Part shown: in pieces, positions 23,034 through 32,743 of the stretch | Layout of the letters: each line of letters starts with the position of its first letter | Numbering within the stretch: position 1 is the stretch's first letter | Assembly (NCBI GenBank): GCA_001599755.1 | Contig: BCHX01000001.1 | Location: forward strand, 868,001 to 932,000 | Length of the DNA stretch: 64,000 bases | DNA from: Gliomastix tumulicola | Taxonomy: Eukaryota; Ascomycota; Sordariomycetes; Hypocreales; Bionectriaceae | Reading direction: 5' to 3' | Notes under the pieces: generated by a model | What the model was told of the DNA's origin: nothing | Seen by the model: the letters and a program-made list of their open reading frames with translations, nothing else | The model's database searches: none | Program-made: the position numbers and the translations under genes

Positions 23034-24761
23034 TTAGGCCTTGAACCACTTCAGAATACCTTCGTCAGGAGGCCTGATATCCTCCACGAGCTCCTGTGTC
23101 CTCCGAACCCTCTCCTTCACCACAGACCCCTCGGCATCCCAACGCCCCTCGCCAGCAGGTGTCGCCTCCTTGGTGCTCCAGAACGAGAAGCTCGAAGACG
23201 AAGAGGCGCTCCTCTCCCGTCGAAGGTTCTCCTCCTTGGCCAGCTTGGCCACCATGACGGACCAGTTGTCCAGTCCTGTCTTGAGACACTCTCGGCACGT
23301 TTGACGCACAGCCTGGACGGCTCGAGTGGTCGCGGCGGGGTTTTGCGGCAGGACGCGCAGCTGCTCCTCCGCGATGTCGACGCCATCACGTGTCCAGGCG
23401 AGTCCCTCGTCGCGCGAGTTGGTGGCGTAGAGGATCTCGCCGATGTAGAGGTTCAGCGAAGCCTCGTGGCAGCGCTCCTCGGGGCTACGCCAGGGAGCTT
23501 GTGTGCCATCAGGAGGCGGGGGGGGATAGTCGGGCGGGAGAAAAAAGTTAAAGACCTTTCGGGACCAAGGCTCGTTCTTCTTGGACCGGGCCAGCTGCTG
23601 GTAGTACCCCCTTGGAGGATCGTTGGGCAAGGAGCGGCGAGTCTTGAGCAGTGAAATGTAGATGGGGAGGGCGGCGTTGACGTCCCCACTGCGCGCTTTG
23701 TAGTTCGCGATGGCAGTGATGGCGTCGAGGATGTTCAGGGACGGAGGAGGAACTCCGTCCTTGAGGACAAATGTCTTGGTGTCATAGGGCAGCTTGGATG
23801 CGTCCATGCCCATAGTAGCCTCCGCGAGCGCGAGATTGTAAAGCGCATCGGCGCCCTGGGATCGCTGCTTCCACTGGATAAAGTTTGCGTACTCAAACGC
23901 GGCCTCCATCTTTTGCCTGGGGGTGAACCCCTTGGTTGCCAGGATCTTCATGTAATACCTGTCGGCGGGGGGGAACGCAAGCTCGCAGTCCTCCTCACGG
24001 GGCGCACTGGGAGCACCAGGAGGAATCGGCTTCGGGCGCGGGTTCGACGGTCCAATGACGTACTCGGGCGCGCAGACACACTTGCGGTTGACATCGCGCA
24101 TCCAGCCGTCGAGATATTCAGCGCCCTTTGCCGCCAGCATCATCGTCTCAAAGTAACCCCTCGTCCACTCCTCACTCATCTCCGACACGTCGTGGGGGAT
24201 GAACTCCCACGAGACCTCGTCGTTGGGATTCTCATGGTCCGACAACCTCGGGATCTTGTTCCCCTCTTTCTCGACATCCTCAAATATCAGACATAGGTTG
24301 CGCGCGAGCTCGAAGCTCTTGGCCCAGTTGACGACGGGCTTGTAATCCGGATCAGTCCACTTGTGTGCATCGCGAAGGTACTTGCGCTGGACCCAAGTCC
24401 ACTCGTGCGGCGTAGGAAAGCCGCGCTCGAGCTTCTCCTCGTTGACGAAGTAGATGATGACGAAGACGCAGAGGGCGCCGACCCAGGACAGCGCAGCGTA
24501 GCGGACGAAGAGCTTGAACTCGTGGCGCAACCATTTGCGGGTGCGCTCGGAGGCATAGGTTCTAACGGGAGCGGCGCGGGCAGAGACTGGCGAGGAGAGG
24601 AAGGAGAGCGTCGGTCGGGAACGGGTGCTGGTGCTCGCCCATTGGGCTTGCTGCTTCGAGATCTCGCGGGCGAGCAGAGTCGGGCAGAGAGTGTGACGGC
24701 CGAGTCGGGATCCATTCAGCGTCACATAACGGACGACGATTGGTCGGATGGCCGGTGCCAT
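23034..24761 (-). CDS. Mitochondrial TPR-type membrane protein (Mgr3-like)
   Basis: A single exon gives 575 residues. The N-terminus is basic and Ser/Thr/Arg-rich over about 80 residues with no acidic residue before the one near 33, like a mitochondrial presequence. One membrane segment follows at about 86-106 (FVRYAALSWVGALCVFVIIYF). The remainder is soluble and helical, with TPR-like pairs (AAFEYANFIQWKQRSQGADALYNLALAEATMG; CHEASLNLYIGEILYAT). This layout matches fungal Mgr3-like proteins; yeast Mgr3 is an inner-membrane adaptor of the i-AAA protease. I base the name on architecture rather than a catalytic motif. Similar fungal proteins carry misleading automated names in databases, I believe, so an inherited transporter name should be distrusted: there is only one membrane span. 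Stop and start are unambiguous; no intron is needed. Confidence 0.7.
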   Translation of the reverse strand: MAPAIRPIVVRYVTLNGSRLGRHTLCPTLLAREISKQQAQWASTSTRSRPTLSFLSSPVSARAAPVRTYASERTRKWLRHEFKLFVRYAALSWVGALCVFVIIYFVNEEKLERGFPTPHEWTWVQRKYLRDAHKWTDPDYKPVVNWAKSFELARNLCLIFEDVEKEGNKIPRLSDHENPNDEVSWEFIPHDVSEMSEEWTRGYFETMMLAAKGAEYLDGWMRDVNRKCVCAPEYVIGPSNPRPKPIPPGAPSAPREEDCELAFPPADRYYMKILATKGFTPRQKMEAAFEYANFIQWKQRSQGADALYNLALAEATMGMDASKLPYDTKTFVLKDGVPPPSLNILDAITAIANYKARSGDVNAALPIYISLLKTRRSLPNDPPRGYYQQLARSKKNEPWSRKVFNFFLPPDYPPPPPDGTQAPWRSPEERCHEASLNLYIGEILYATNSRDEGLAWTRDGVDIAEEQLRVLPQNPAATTRAVQAVRQTCRECLKTGLDNWSVMVAKLAKEENLRRERSASSSSSFSFWSTKEATPAGEGRWDAEGSVVKERVRRTQELVEDIRPPDEGILKWFKA

Positions 24762-25047
24762 GATTGCGTCGGTTGGCCCTCGAGCTGGGCCCAGGGAGCA
24801 ATCTTGGATGATCGAAAGAGTTGGATCTGGGGAAAGTGGGAGCTAGAATTTGACCTTCGAACTAGCCCGAGACGATGACTAAGCCGCTAAGGGGTGCATT
24901 TTACTCCAGGGTATCTAAATTGCGTGGGTCTATGTCGCAACTTTCAACGACCGCAAAATCCTGACTCGATATTTCAAGGTGGTCGGGAGGATTTTCTCGC
25001 CCAGTCGCTTTTGTATAATCGAAGGCGCTTTTCAACATGTGATCAAG
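24762..25047. promoter_or_regulatory. Short divergent promoter between Mgr3-like and Tcd genes
   Basis: About 285 bp separate the two start codons. Both proteins are predicted to be mitochondrial, so a shared bidirectional promoter is plausible, but no specific element was recognised. Confidence 0.4.
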
Positions 25048-26643
25048 ATGTCGTCCTTCTTCTCATCAGATATATTTTCAAGCCCCCGCTTCCAGCTCTT
25101 TGCTACGGCTGTCTTCTCCGGCGCGACCGTCGCATCACTTATCCTTGGATATCAAGCTTTGGAAAGGGAAGAGAGACTCTCAGAGCTCAAGAAGTCTATA
25201 CCGTCTCTCGATGACGAGCATGAAATTCAGAGGGTGAGACTATACGCACCTTGCACCTTGCACCTTGCTCCTCACATCACTCAACAGAGCACGCGAGCTA
25301 ACACAGCACAACAGTTAAATAGCTATGGTGGCGCCATCCCCTTGGACAAGGAAGATGCGCGAAACCAGGCGCTCGCCAGGCGCGCTCAGAAGGGCGACTT
25401 TGACCAGGAGCTCATCCTTGAGCAGCTTGCCCGCAACCGTGTGTTCCTCACGCCCGCGGGTCTAGACAAGCTACGGTCCTCCTTCGTTATCGTCGTGGGC
25501 TGTGGTGGCGTGGGATCCCACACGACGGCATCTCTCGCCCGATCCGGCGTGTCGAAGCTGCGTCTCATCGACTTTGATCAGGTGACACTCAGCTCACTGA
25601 ACAGGCATGCTGTTGCTACGCTCGCCGACGTGGGCATCTCCAAGGTGGGCTGTCTAGAGAGACGGCTGATCGCCATTGCCCCATGGGTCAACTTCGACCT
25701 ACGGCAGGAAAGGTTCGACGGCGATGTTGCTCCCAGGCTTCTCGGACCCTGGGAAGAGGACGGGCGGAAACCCGACTTCATCGTTGACGCCATCGACAAC
25801 ATCGACACCAAGGTTGCTCTACTCAAGTACTGTCACGACCACAACCTACCCGTTATTTCATCTATGGGCGCCGGCTGCAAGTCCGACCCTACGCGCATCA
25901 CCGTGGGTGACATCAGCATCAGCACAGACGACCGCCTCTCGCGTGCGACTCGCCGCCGTCTGAAGCTCCTCGGCGTGACATCGGGCATTCCAGTCGTATT
26001 TTCGACCGAGAAGTCTGGCGAGGGCAAGGCAGAGCTCCTGCCCCTCCCCGACGAGGAGTTCCAGAAGGGCTCCGTGGGAGACCTCGGCGTCATGCCCAAC
26101 TTTAGAGTCCGCATCCTCCCCGTGCTGGGCACCATGCCCGCCATGTTCGGCCTTACTGTGGCCAACCACATTATGCTCACCATCGCCGGCTACCCACACG
26201 ACTACGTCTCGGCCAAGGGCCGCGAGAAGATGTACGATAGTGTCCTGGCCTTCGCGCAGTCGTCAGAAGAGAAGTTGTGCCGCCTGCAAACGGGCGACAA
26301 GCAGCTGGACGGCATCCGGGTTCCCCTCACCCCCAATGATGTAGCCTTCCTCGTCGATGACTTGTACCAAAGTCGAAGTATCATTACAGGGGTCCCTTCG
26401 AGGCTCGTCCTCATTCGCTGGCGAAAGTCGGGGCCGGATAACATGCTGGTCATCGAGGAGCAGAAGAGCGTGAAATTGTCTCTCAGCGAGCTCGTCTGCA
26501 TGACGAAGGACGAGGCTATCCGACACGAGAAAGAAGTCTTCAAGGCCGGCAAGAGTGTTGAGGAGGTGTACAATAAGGAGACCATCGAGAAGGTGGAGGC
26601 GAAGCTGGCAGAGATTAAGGAATATGAGAGGTTTAGGATATGA
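25048..26643 (+). CDS. TCD: tRNA threonylcarbamoyladenosine dehydratase (TcdA/Tcd1-2 family)
   Basis: This E1-like enzyme uses ATP to cyclise t6A37 of ANN-decoding tRNAs to ct6A; the yeast paralogues sit at the mitochondrial outer membrane. Exons 25048-25233 and 25315-26643 give 504 residues. An N-terminal hydrophobic segment (about 16-35) fits a membrane anchor. The ThiF-like domain starts with RNRVFLTPAGLDKL and the nucleotide-binding loop GCGGVGS at 124-130, then LIDFDQVTLSSLNRHA, DIDT/DAIDNIDTK and SSMGAGCKSDPTRI, all typical of TcdA. The 81-nt intron (GTGAGA donor, GCTAACA branch, CAACAG acceptor) is divisible by three and has no stop, so unspliced mRNA would encode a 27-residue insertion. 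I removed it because the joined QR-LNSYGG sequence matches the family better. An upstream in-frame ATG at 24979 adds 23 residues and is less likely the start. Confidence 0.9.
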   Translation: MSSFFSSDIFSSPRFQLFATAVFSGATVASLILGYQALEREERLSELKKSIPSLDDEHEIQRVRLYAPCTLHLAPHITQQSTRANTAQQLNSYGGAIPLDKEDARNQALARRAQKGDFDQELILEQLARNRVFLTPAGLDKLRSSFVIVVGCGGVGSHTTASLARSGVSKLRLIDFDQVTLSSLNRHAVATLADVGISKVGCLERRLIAIAPWVNFDLRQERFDGDVAPRLLGPWEEDGRKPDFIVDAIDNIDTKVALLKYCHDHNLPVISSMGAGCKSDPTRITVGDISISTDDRLSRATRRRLKLLGVTSGIPVVFSTEKSGEGKAELLPLPDEEFQKGSVGDLGVMPNFRVRILPVLGTMPAMFGLTVANHIMLTIAGYPHDYVSAKGREKMYDSVLAFAQSSEEKLCRLQTGDKQLDGIRVPLTPNDVAFLVDDLYQSRSIITGVPSRLVLIRWRKSGPDNMLVIEEQKSVKLSLSELVCMTKDEAIRHEKEVFKAGKSVEEVYNKETIEKVEAKLAEIKEYERFRI

Positions 26644-27136
26644 GTCGCACTGCCACTCCTACACCTTGCCTCCGAACATTTACAATTAGTTTTCTGGACC
26701 CGCGGCTCAGCAGCGTTTTCTTAGACCCCGCGGCTCAGCACTGTTTCTTGGACCCGCAGCTCAGCAGCGTTTTCTTAGATGAGCGGCTCAGCAGACGTGT
26801 TTTCCTGGACTTTAAGCAGAATAATCTTTACGAGGTGCGAAAGAGGACGTGCTGGAGCTGTTTCTGGGGATCTATAAAGACTGAATATCCTTACGCTACT
26901 TAGAATTCTCACAATAGATTACTCTCATCATCGCAGTTTTCTTAACTCCCTCAGATGTTCTGCTTTCCAACACATACGAAAGTGTGATAACACCGTCGCC
27001 ATGTGCTATATTCTAAACATCGGTTCTCGCAGTCACAGGAGGAATAGCACGGAAGCCCCCTTACCCCCCAACCAGCGAAGGCTTACTCCTAGCAGCTCTC
27101 CAACCCCTCCCGCGCTGACTTCCATCCCACATGCCT
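26644..27136. other. Convergent 3' intergenic region containing the minisatellite
   Basis: The region lies between the Tcd stop (+) and the Sqt1 stop (-). Apart from the minisatellite at 26690-26810 it is ordinary 3' flank, AT-richer in 26810-27010. An open frame of 87 codons (26640-26903) starts by overlapping the Tcd stop codon; it consists mainly of the repeat and is not called as a gene. Confidence 0.5.
26690..26810 (+). repeat. Minisatellite directly downstream of the Tcd stop codon
   Basis: Four and a third imperfect copies of a unit like TTTTCTTGGACCCGCGGC followed by TCAGCAGCG. The TTTC/TTCT-GGAC core recurs at 26691, 26718, 26745, 26772 and 26802, so the spacing is 27, 27, 27 and 30 nt. 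All steps are multiples of three, and one frame stays open through the array, repeating FLDPRLSSV-like 9-mers. Confidence 0.85.
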
Positions 27137-28666
27137 CTACGCTTCGAACACAAGAGCAATACCGTCGTCCCCCGCCGTCACCACCCTCTCCCCCGTCTGC
27201 CCCTGAACGAAACCCATGACGCCGCCGCCCTCACCGTCACCTCGGTGTCCCTTCCACTCCTTGTTCAAGCCTGCGTCTGCAATTCCGGCAGCGTTGTTCC
27301 CCGTGACGCCGCCGCCGCGGAGGTCCCATCTCCTGACCACACCGTCCAGGCCACAGCTCGTGAGGAGCCACGAGTCCTTGACGAACTCGACCTTGACGAC
27401 CGAATGCTCCTCGTGAGCACCGACAATGTTCCGTCGAACGGCGAAGCGCCGCGTGGCGTCGTATACACAGACGGAGCCGTCGACGCTGCCGGCAGCAAGG
27501 AGGACGGTCGGTGGTGAGGTGGAGGTCAGACTCACGGCCAGTGTCTCGACGCTGTCTGACTGGGTGTGAAGAGAGGCGAGGATCTGGCCACCGGTGGTCG
27601 GGTCTGTCGCGGACTTGTTGCCGCCCTTGCCCCGGGGCTGGGAGGTTGTGGTAGAAGTGAGTCGGGGGAGGGAGATGATCTTGATGGCGCCGCCCGCACC
27701 GCCTGCGGCGACAAAGGTGCCCTTGGGATCGATGGCGAGCGAGTACAGACCACCCTCGACCTCAAATCGCTGATCGTCGGCTGTAAGTCCCACGACCGTC
27801 ATGCCATTGTCGCCGACGATGCCCTTGGCCGCGGCCTCGCCCCAGACGTCCCAAACATACAGACTGCTCTCCTCGGAGACGGTGACGAGCAGCTTGCCGT
27901 CCGGCGTCCAGGCGCCAGCCGTGCAGGGCATAGTGTGGAGGAAGTAGGACTGCACGATCTGCAGCGGGTTCTCCTTGTCCGACGCATCGACTGTATACAC
28001 CCAGACGGATCCGTCTGAGGAGCCGAGCGCAAAGGTGTTGGGGTTGTCAGCAGACGGGCATGGTACCACCCAGTTCACTTCCGGAACCTCCTGTGCCTCG
28101 CCGACGAGTGACACGGCGAGGGGCTTCCCAGGCTTGACGTCTGTCCTCCACGCGCGGATGCGCCCGTCCAGCCCACCGCTGATGAGGAAGTCGCCCTTCG
28201 GCAGCGTCCAGCTCAACGTATTGACACTGTCGGTGTGTCCCTCGATAGAAAACAGGCTCTCCAGCTGCGTCGTCGTCGCAGCGCCCTCGGCAGCAGAGCT
28301 GGGGTTATTCGCAAAGCTCGCAGGGAGAACTGGTCGCCCCTGCGCCGCCGACGTATCAAAGATCCATCCCGCGCCGGGGGCATCCTCATCCGGCCCCGCG
28401 GCGCCGCCGACAGCGACGAGGGAGGGGTGCAGCGGGTGCTGTGCGATGGTGAAGAGCGAGTCCTGCGGGAGGTCGAAGAAGGCGATGGAGTCGTTCTGCA
28501 GGATGATCTCCTCGCGGTCGCCGCCCTCGTCGTCCGAGTCCATTGCGACGTCGCCCTCGTCGGCGATCTCTTCTGCAGCGTCGTCGGCATCGAGCATGTC
28601 GTCGAGATCGTCATCGCGCGGGTCCTCGCGGGACGGGTCTTGTTGCGGCTGTTTCGAGGAGGACAT
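27137..28666 (-). CDS. SQT1: WD40 ribosome assembly chaperone Sqt1 (AAMP family)
   Basis: Sqt1 is the dedicated co-translational chaperone of ribosomal protein uL16 (Rpl10), needed for late 60S maturation. A single exon gives 509 residues. The first ~55 residues are strongly acidic (Asp/Glu-rich), as in the family. An eight-bladed propeller follows: FFDLPQDSLFTIAQHPLHPSLVAVGG, FSIEGHTDSVNTLSWTL-GDFLISGGLDGRIRAWR, WVVPCPS-NTFALGSSDGSVWVY, TAGAWTPDGKLLVTVSEESSLYVWD, YSLAIDPKGTFVAAGGAGGAIKI and WLLTSCGLDGVVRRWDLR. The basic-protein-binding face expected from the acidic character is consistent with its role. AAMP is the animal homologue. Confidence 0.88.
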   Translation of the reverse strand: MSSSKQPQQDPSREDPRDDDLDDMLDADDAAEEIADEGDVAMDSDDEGGDREEIILQNDSIAFFDLPQDSLFTIAQHPLHPSLVAVGGAAGPDEDAPGAGWIFDTSAAQGRPVLPASFANNPSSAAEGAATTTQLESLFSIEGHTDSVNTLSWTLPKGDFLISGGLDGRIRAWRTDVKPGKPLAVSLVGEAQEVPEVNWVVPCPSADNPNTFALGSSDGSVWVYTVDASDKENPLQIVQSYFLHTMPCTAGAWTPDGKLLVTVSEESSLYVWDVWGEAAAKGIVGDNGMTVVGLTADDQRFEVEGGLYSLAIDPKGTFVAAGGAGGAIKIISLPRLTSTTTSQPRGKGGNKSATDPTTGGQILASLHTQSDSVETLAVSLTSTSPPTVLLAAGSVDGSVCVYDATRRFAVRRNIVGAHEEHSVVKVEFVKDSWLLTSCGLDGVVRRWDLRGGGVTGNNAAGIADAGLNKEWKGHRGDGEGGGVMGFVQGQTGERVVTAGDDGIALVFEA

Positions 28667-29283
28667 TGTGCTCTTTTTTCTTGGTGTGTTCGAAGCTTGG
28701 AGGGGTAGTTTGCTATCGCGGGGTAGGGAAATCGCTGGATTGCGACAATAGACGTGTTTAGCTTTAGAAAATTGGCAGGCACTTTAAGATGATATAGGTT
28801 TTATCCCGTCGAAAAATGGAAACGGGAAGAGAGGGAAAAAAGAAGATGGTGGTGGAAGGGAGGCGAAGAAGTAGGATGCTTGATAAGCACGAGCTTGGAG
28901 GAGGCGTTGATCTTTTTTTTTCTCTCTTTGGCGGGGTGACCTCGACTTTTGGAAAGTTACAGCGGGGTGACGATCATTGATGTAAGACCCACTATATTTT
29001 AACCACCAGAACACAGAGTTGTGAGCCAAGATGAGTCGTCAGTTCTTGTACCAGGCGTATAATTAGGATATGGGATCACGAATTCACGAAATGGGCTCAA
29101 GATCGGCCGAAAAATTACTTCATTATTTCAAAACCCAGGCCGTGAAGCACCAAAACATCTCAAGCCATTTGCGTCCCTCGACGCCAGACGCCCGCTCGAA
29201 GGACCATATAAAAGCAGCATCCGTAGCACAACCCTTTTCCACGTAAGGTATATATCAAGTGACAAGACTAGACCTTTCCTTTC
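28667..29283. other. Intergenic region upstream of Sqt1
   Basis: Contains the Sqt1 promoter and the 3' UTR of Spp1 (both minus strand). There is a T9-type run near 28913-28921. No supported gene. Confidence 0.45.
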
Positions 29284-30803
29284 TCAACCATCAAGCACCT
29301 CAACCCAGTTGCTCTCTGCCTTCTTCCGCATGTGCCTCTCCCTCGCCGCCTCCCTCACGATATTCTCCTCCTGAGTCAACTCAGCCGCGTGGGCGCCCAT
29401 CTCCTTGATCTGCTGCTTGACGCCCGTCACGAGGATCTTCTGCCAGCCCTGGTGCGTCTTGCACCTCTTGCGCTCGCACGTGGAGAGGCCAGGAGCACCG
29501 TTAATCGCTTCTGACTCCACGGGCTCTCCCAGCTTATCCGCCGAGAAGATGGCCTGCCCTTCCTCGGACTGGATGAAGGCGGCGAAGGCGTCGCGCGAGT
29601 AGATGGCGTCGAGCCTGCTGTCGTAGCCGCAGCAATCCTCCTTGGTGGAGCGGCTGCGCTGGCGCTCTTGGGCTAGCTCGATCAGCTTCAGCATCTGGTG
29701 GCAGAGGATGGTTTCTTGGTCGATCTGGGCGTGACGGCTGGCGGCGTCGTCCAGGAAGGACCTTTCTTCGGTGGTCAGAATGTCAAGCAGATCACTATCT
29801 TGGCCTAGTATAAGACGTTAGTTCGAAAGCGCCATAAATGAAAAGTCATAAGAGAAACAGAATCAAGTGACGTACCACTAGCAGTGCCATTCGGGATCGG
29901 CCCCTTGAAAGGCGTGTCGGCGAGTCGGAAGGCGCCTTCATCATTCATACCAATCAATCCGTGGTTGAGAAGAGCCATGAACTCGTCCTGCGTGAGCTGG
30001 TCGCTCAAACCCGCCTTCATCTTGCCCTTCGGTAGTCTCGCGACTATCCGCTCCCACCAGGCCCCAGCATGCTCGTTGCTGCAAAACACGCTCCGGTTGG
30101 TGAGAGATGCGGCGCCGCCCTTCTCCAGCAGCCTCGATGGCTTGCGACACCCGCCGAGTGCACACGTCTTCTGGTACAGCGTAGTGTGTGTCTCGTCGGT
30201 GCAGTTGGGGCAGATGAACTTCTCAATCAGCGACTCGCCGATGGTCTTGTCGAGCTTGATACACTCGCCGTGAAACCAGTCCTCGCACTTCTCGCAGCAG
30301 ATCATCCACCTGTGGTCATCGGGACCGCGGCAGATGCAGTACGGGCCGTGGTCCGACTCGTCGTCCTCGCTACCCTCCGAGCCCCCGTCGTCTTCCCCCT
30401 CGATGGCTGATCCCGCAGGCGTGGCCCTGCTGCTTGTGGGCTCAGGCTTGACCTTCTTTGCCGTCTTCTTGCCGCTGCTCTTGCCGTTCCTGGCGCGCTT
30501 GGGCACCTTCTTCGCGGGCGCGGCGGTGCCCTTCTTCTTAGTGGTGGTTCCAGCCATGCTTGCAGGGGCTGGGCTCTCCTCGGCCTGGCCGTTGGTGTTG
30601 TTGGTCTCCGTCGAGGGAATGATGGGCTGTGGTGAGGCAGACGATGTAGCTCCAACGGTGGCTAGTGGCCGTGGAGCGAGCGCCAGAGTCTGTGTTGTGA
30701 GGAAGAGGGAGTCGCTTGGCAGGCTCTCGCTTTTGATGGGATGGTGGTCCTCGGTTGCGCTTGATTGGGAGTCATTTTGCGATAATGACTGGTCCCCCTC
30801 CAT
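29284..30803 (-). CDS. SPP1: COMPASS/Set1C PHD-finger subunit Spp1
   Basis: Spp1 reads H3K4me2/3 and supports Set1-dependent H3K4 methylation; in yeast it also ties meiotic break sites to chromosome axes. Exons 30803-29876 and 29804-29284 give 482 residues. The N-terminal ~150 residues are disordered, with a Lys-rich, nuclear-localisation-like part (about 88-120) and an acidic stretch. The PHD finger spans 155-201: YCICRGPDDHRWMICCEKC, then EDWFHGECI and FICPNC, the C4HC3 pattern with the conserved Trp. A second Cys-rich module follows (CALGGCRKPSR ... FCSNEHAGAWW), diagnostic of Spp1/CFP1. The C-terminal half is helical, with a further Cys/His group (CERKRCKTHQGW) as in CFP1-type proteins. 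Confidence 0.9.
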
Positions 30804-31329
30804 TGTGCTGGCGGTCTATTGTTTGGCACTGTGTGTCTGTTCGGTGTCTCGTTTCCAAGCGTGGTGTTGTCTCTTTGCTGTCCAACGGTTCAAACGAGAC
30901 AATGATCGTTGGGTAGCTGAAAAGTTGAAACAATAGCCAAAAGGGTCGTGTTTATTATAATATAGTATAGTTGAAGCGTTGAAGAGAAAGAATTAGCTCG
31001 GATCTACTCGTTGATCTGCGCGTTTGACCCTGAAAAGCTCATATCAAGCCTCAGTCACGTTGGATGGAAAAGACGCTGTCACGACGCGATGAAGGGCAGT
31101 CAAAAAGAATGAGAACTCTATTTTGTCGTGAACTTGGGGAGTGGAGTCGGATGACTAACCGGCTCTCTTCGCTCAGCAGCCCCATTTTTAATTCTTTAGA
31201 CGGGAAATTTTCGGCCAGCTGCAGATCGCAGTGTCGCGTAAGGTAGCTTGACAAATCATTCGATGGGCCAACAGCGACCTTGAACGCTTTCAACTCCAGC
31301 TCTACCCAACCATTGGCAGATACGGCACA
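30804..31329. promoter_or_regulatory. Divergent promoter between Spp1 and Sco1
   Basis: About 525 bp between two start codons. AT-rich around 30945-30965. No specific element was identified. Confidence 0.4.
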
Positions 31330-32334
31330 ATGGCGAGCTCGATAGTCTCCGCCAAGGCTGCGCCTGGCGCATTCCTCAAGCAGCTACCCATTCGGCAATG
31401 CCAGCGGTCCTTCTCCAACGCCGCTCTCCCGCGACAGACACGGCCGGCGCTCCCCCGCGCACCGATCCAGTCGAGACAGCCCATCACGCAGCGGAGGACA
31501 AAGTTCAAGACGGTCGAAGAGGCGAAGAGTCGATACAGCACAGGGGTATGCAGATGTGTCCCGCCATTCCCTGAAAGATGGGAGGGCAAGGTTGTTCTAG
31601 GGGGATCAGTTGTCGCTAACACAACTTGTAGCCGTTCTCGTGGAGGGCCGGTCTCCTCTTCTTCGCAACATGCGGAGGCTTGATGTGGTATTTCGAGTTT
31701 GAGAAGGAGCGCATGCAGAGGAAGAGGATAGCGGAGGCGTCCAAGGGCATTGGGCGGCCCAAGGTTGGAGGCTCGTTCGAGCTAGTCGACCAGAACGGTA
31801 ACCCGTTTACGAGCGAGATGATGAAGGGAAAGCACTCTCTGGTATGTTCAGAAGTTCCATATCAAAGACAGGAGGGTTACTAACAACTTCCATCAGGTCT
31901 ACTTCGGCTTCACCCGCTGCCCAGACATCTGCCCCGAGGAACTCGACAAGATGGCCCGCATGCTCGACCTCGTCAACGAACGCCTACCCCCTGGCAGCGA
32001 CTCGGCCTCTCTACTCCCGATCTTCATCACTTGCGATCCGGAGCGTGACGACCCCAAGGCGCTCAAGTCATACCTGGCAGAGTTCCACCCAGACTTCATT
32101 GGTCTGACTGGCACCTACGACCAGATCAAGGACCTGTGCAAGAAGTACCGTGTGTACTTCAGCACGCCGCAGAACGTGAAGCCGGGACAGGACTATCTGG
32201 TGGACCACAGCATCTACTTCTACCTGATGGACCCCGAGGGAGACTTCGTTGAGGCGCTGGGAAGGCAGCATTCGCCGGATGAGGGGGCGAAGCTGATCGT
32301 GGACCACATCCGGGATTGGAAGACATCAAGGTAG
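31330..32334 (+). CDS. SCO1: Sco1 copper chaperone for cytochrome c oxidase
   Basis: Sco1 is a mitochondrial inner-membrane protein that delivers copper to the CuA site of Cox2. Exons 31330-31545, 31632-31841 and 31897-32334 give 287 residues. The first ~60 residues are Arg/Ser/Ala-rich with no acidic residue, a matrix presequence. A single membrane segment lies at about 78-92 (AGLLFFATCGGLMWYF), followed by the conserved KERMQRKRIAEASKGIGRPKVGG. The thioredoxin-like domain carries the copper-binding CPDIC (Cys150, Cys154) and the third ligand His246 in YLVDHSIYFYLMDPEG. All three copper ligands are intact. The length and layout are normal for the family. Confidence 0.95.
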
Positions 32335-32743
32335 TCTGGGGGCTGCTATTGTAAGAGTGAGGCTGTACATTCTATCCATGGATGTTATGGGAATGTAGGA
32401 TAGCTATGATGTTGGTGCTATGTAACGATACGGCGGTGCTGTAATTGTATAGTCGAAAATACCTTCACCCAATTCAACTACGTTCTGTCATTCAGATAAA
32501 CCCACCCGAACTCTGAGTAGCCGTGATCTTCATAGTTGATATTCTATGAAGACGAGCAGCTCCCAAAGTCTGATGGTGCGCACATGTGAAGGTCCAGATA
32601 TCAGCACTTGGGCTATTGCGGGTCTCCCTATTAATCGGAGCTTTCAGGAGCTCCCCTGTAAGAGCTTAAACTGGCTCCAACTCATCCGGCTCTTTGATTC
32701 TAAACATCTCAGGACACATCTTTACTGTCACACAAAGGAATCC
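32335..32743. other. Spacer between Sco1 and the HAD hydrolase
   Basis: Both genes are on the plus strand. The spacer holds the Sco1 3' UTR and the HAD-gene promoter. A reading frame continues upstream of the chosen HAD start to an ATG at 32546, but that extra sequence is not protein-like for this family. Confidence 0.4.

Noticed and set aside
26690..26810. CRISPR-like direct repeats
   Set aside because: The units are contiguous and imperfect with no unique spacers, and the genome is eukaryotic. It is a minisatellite.
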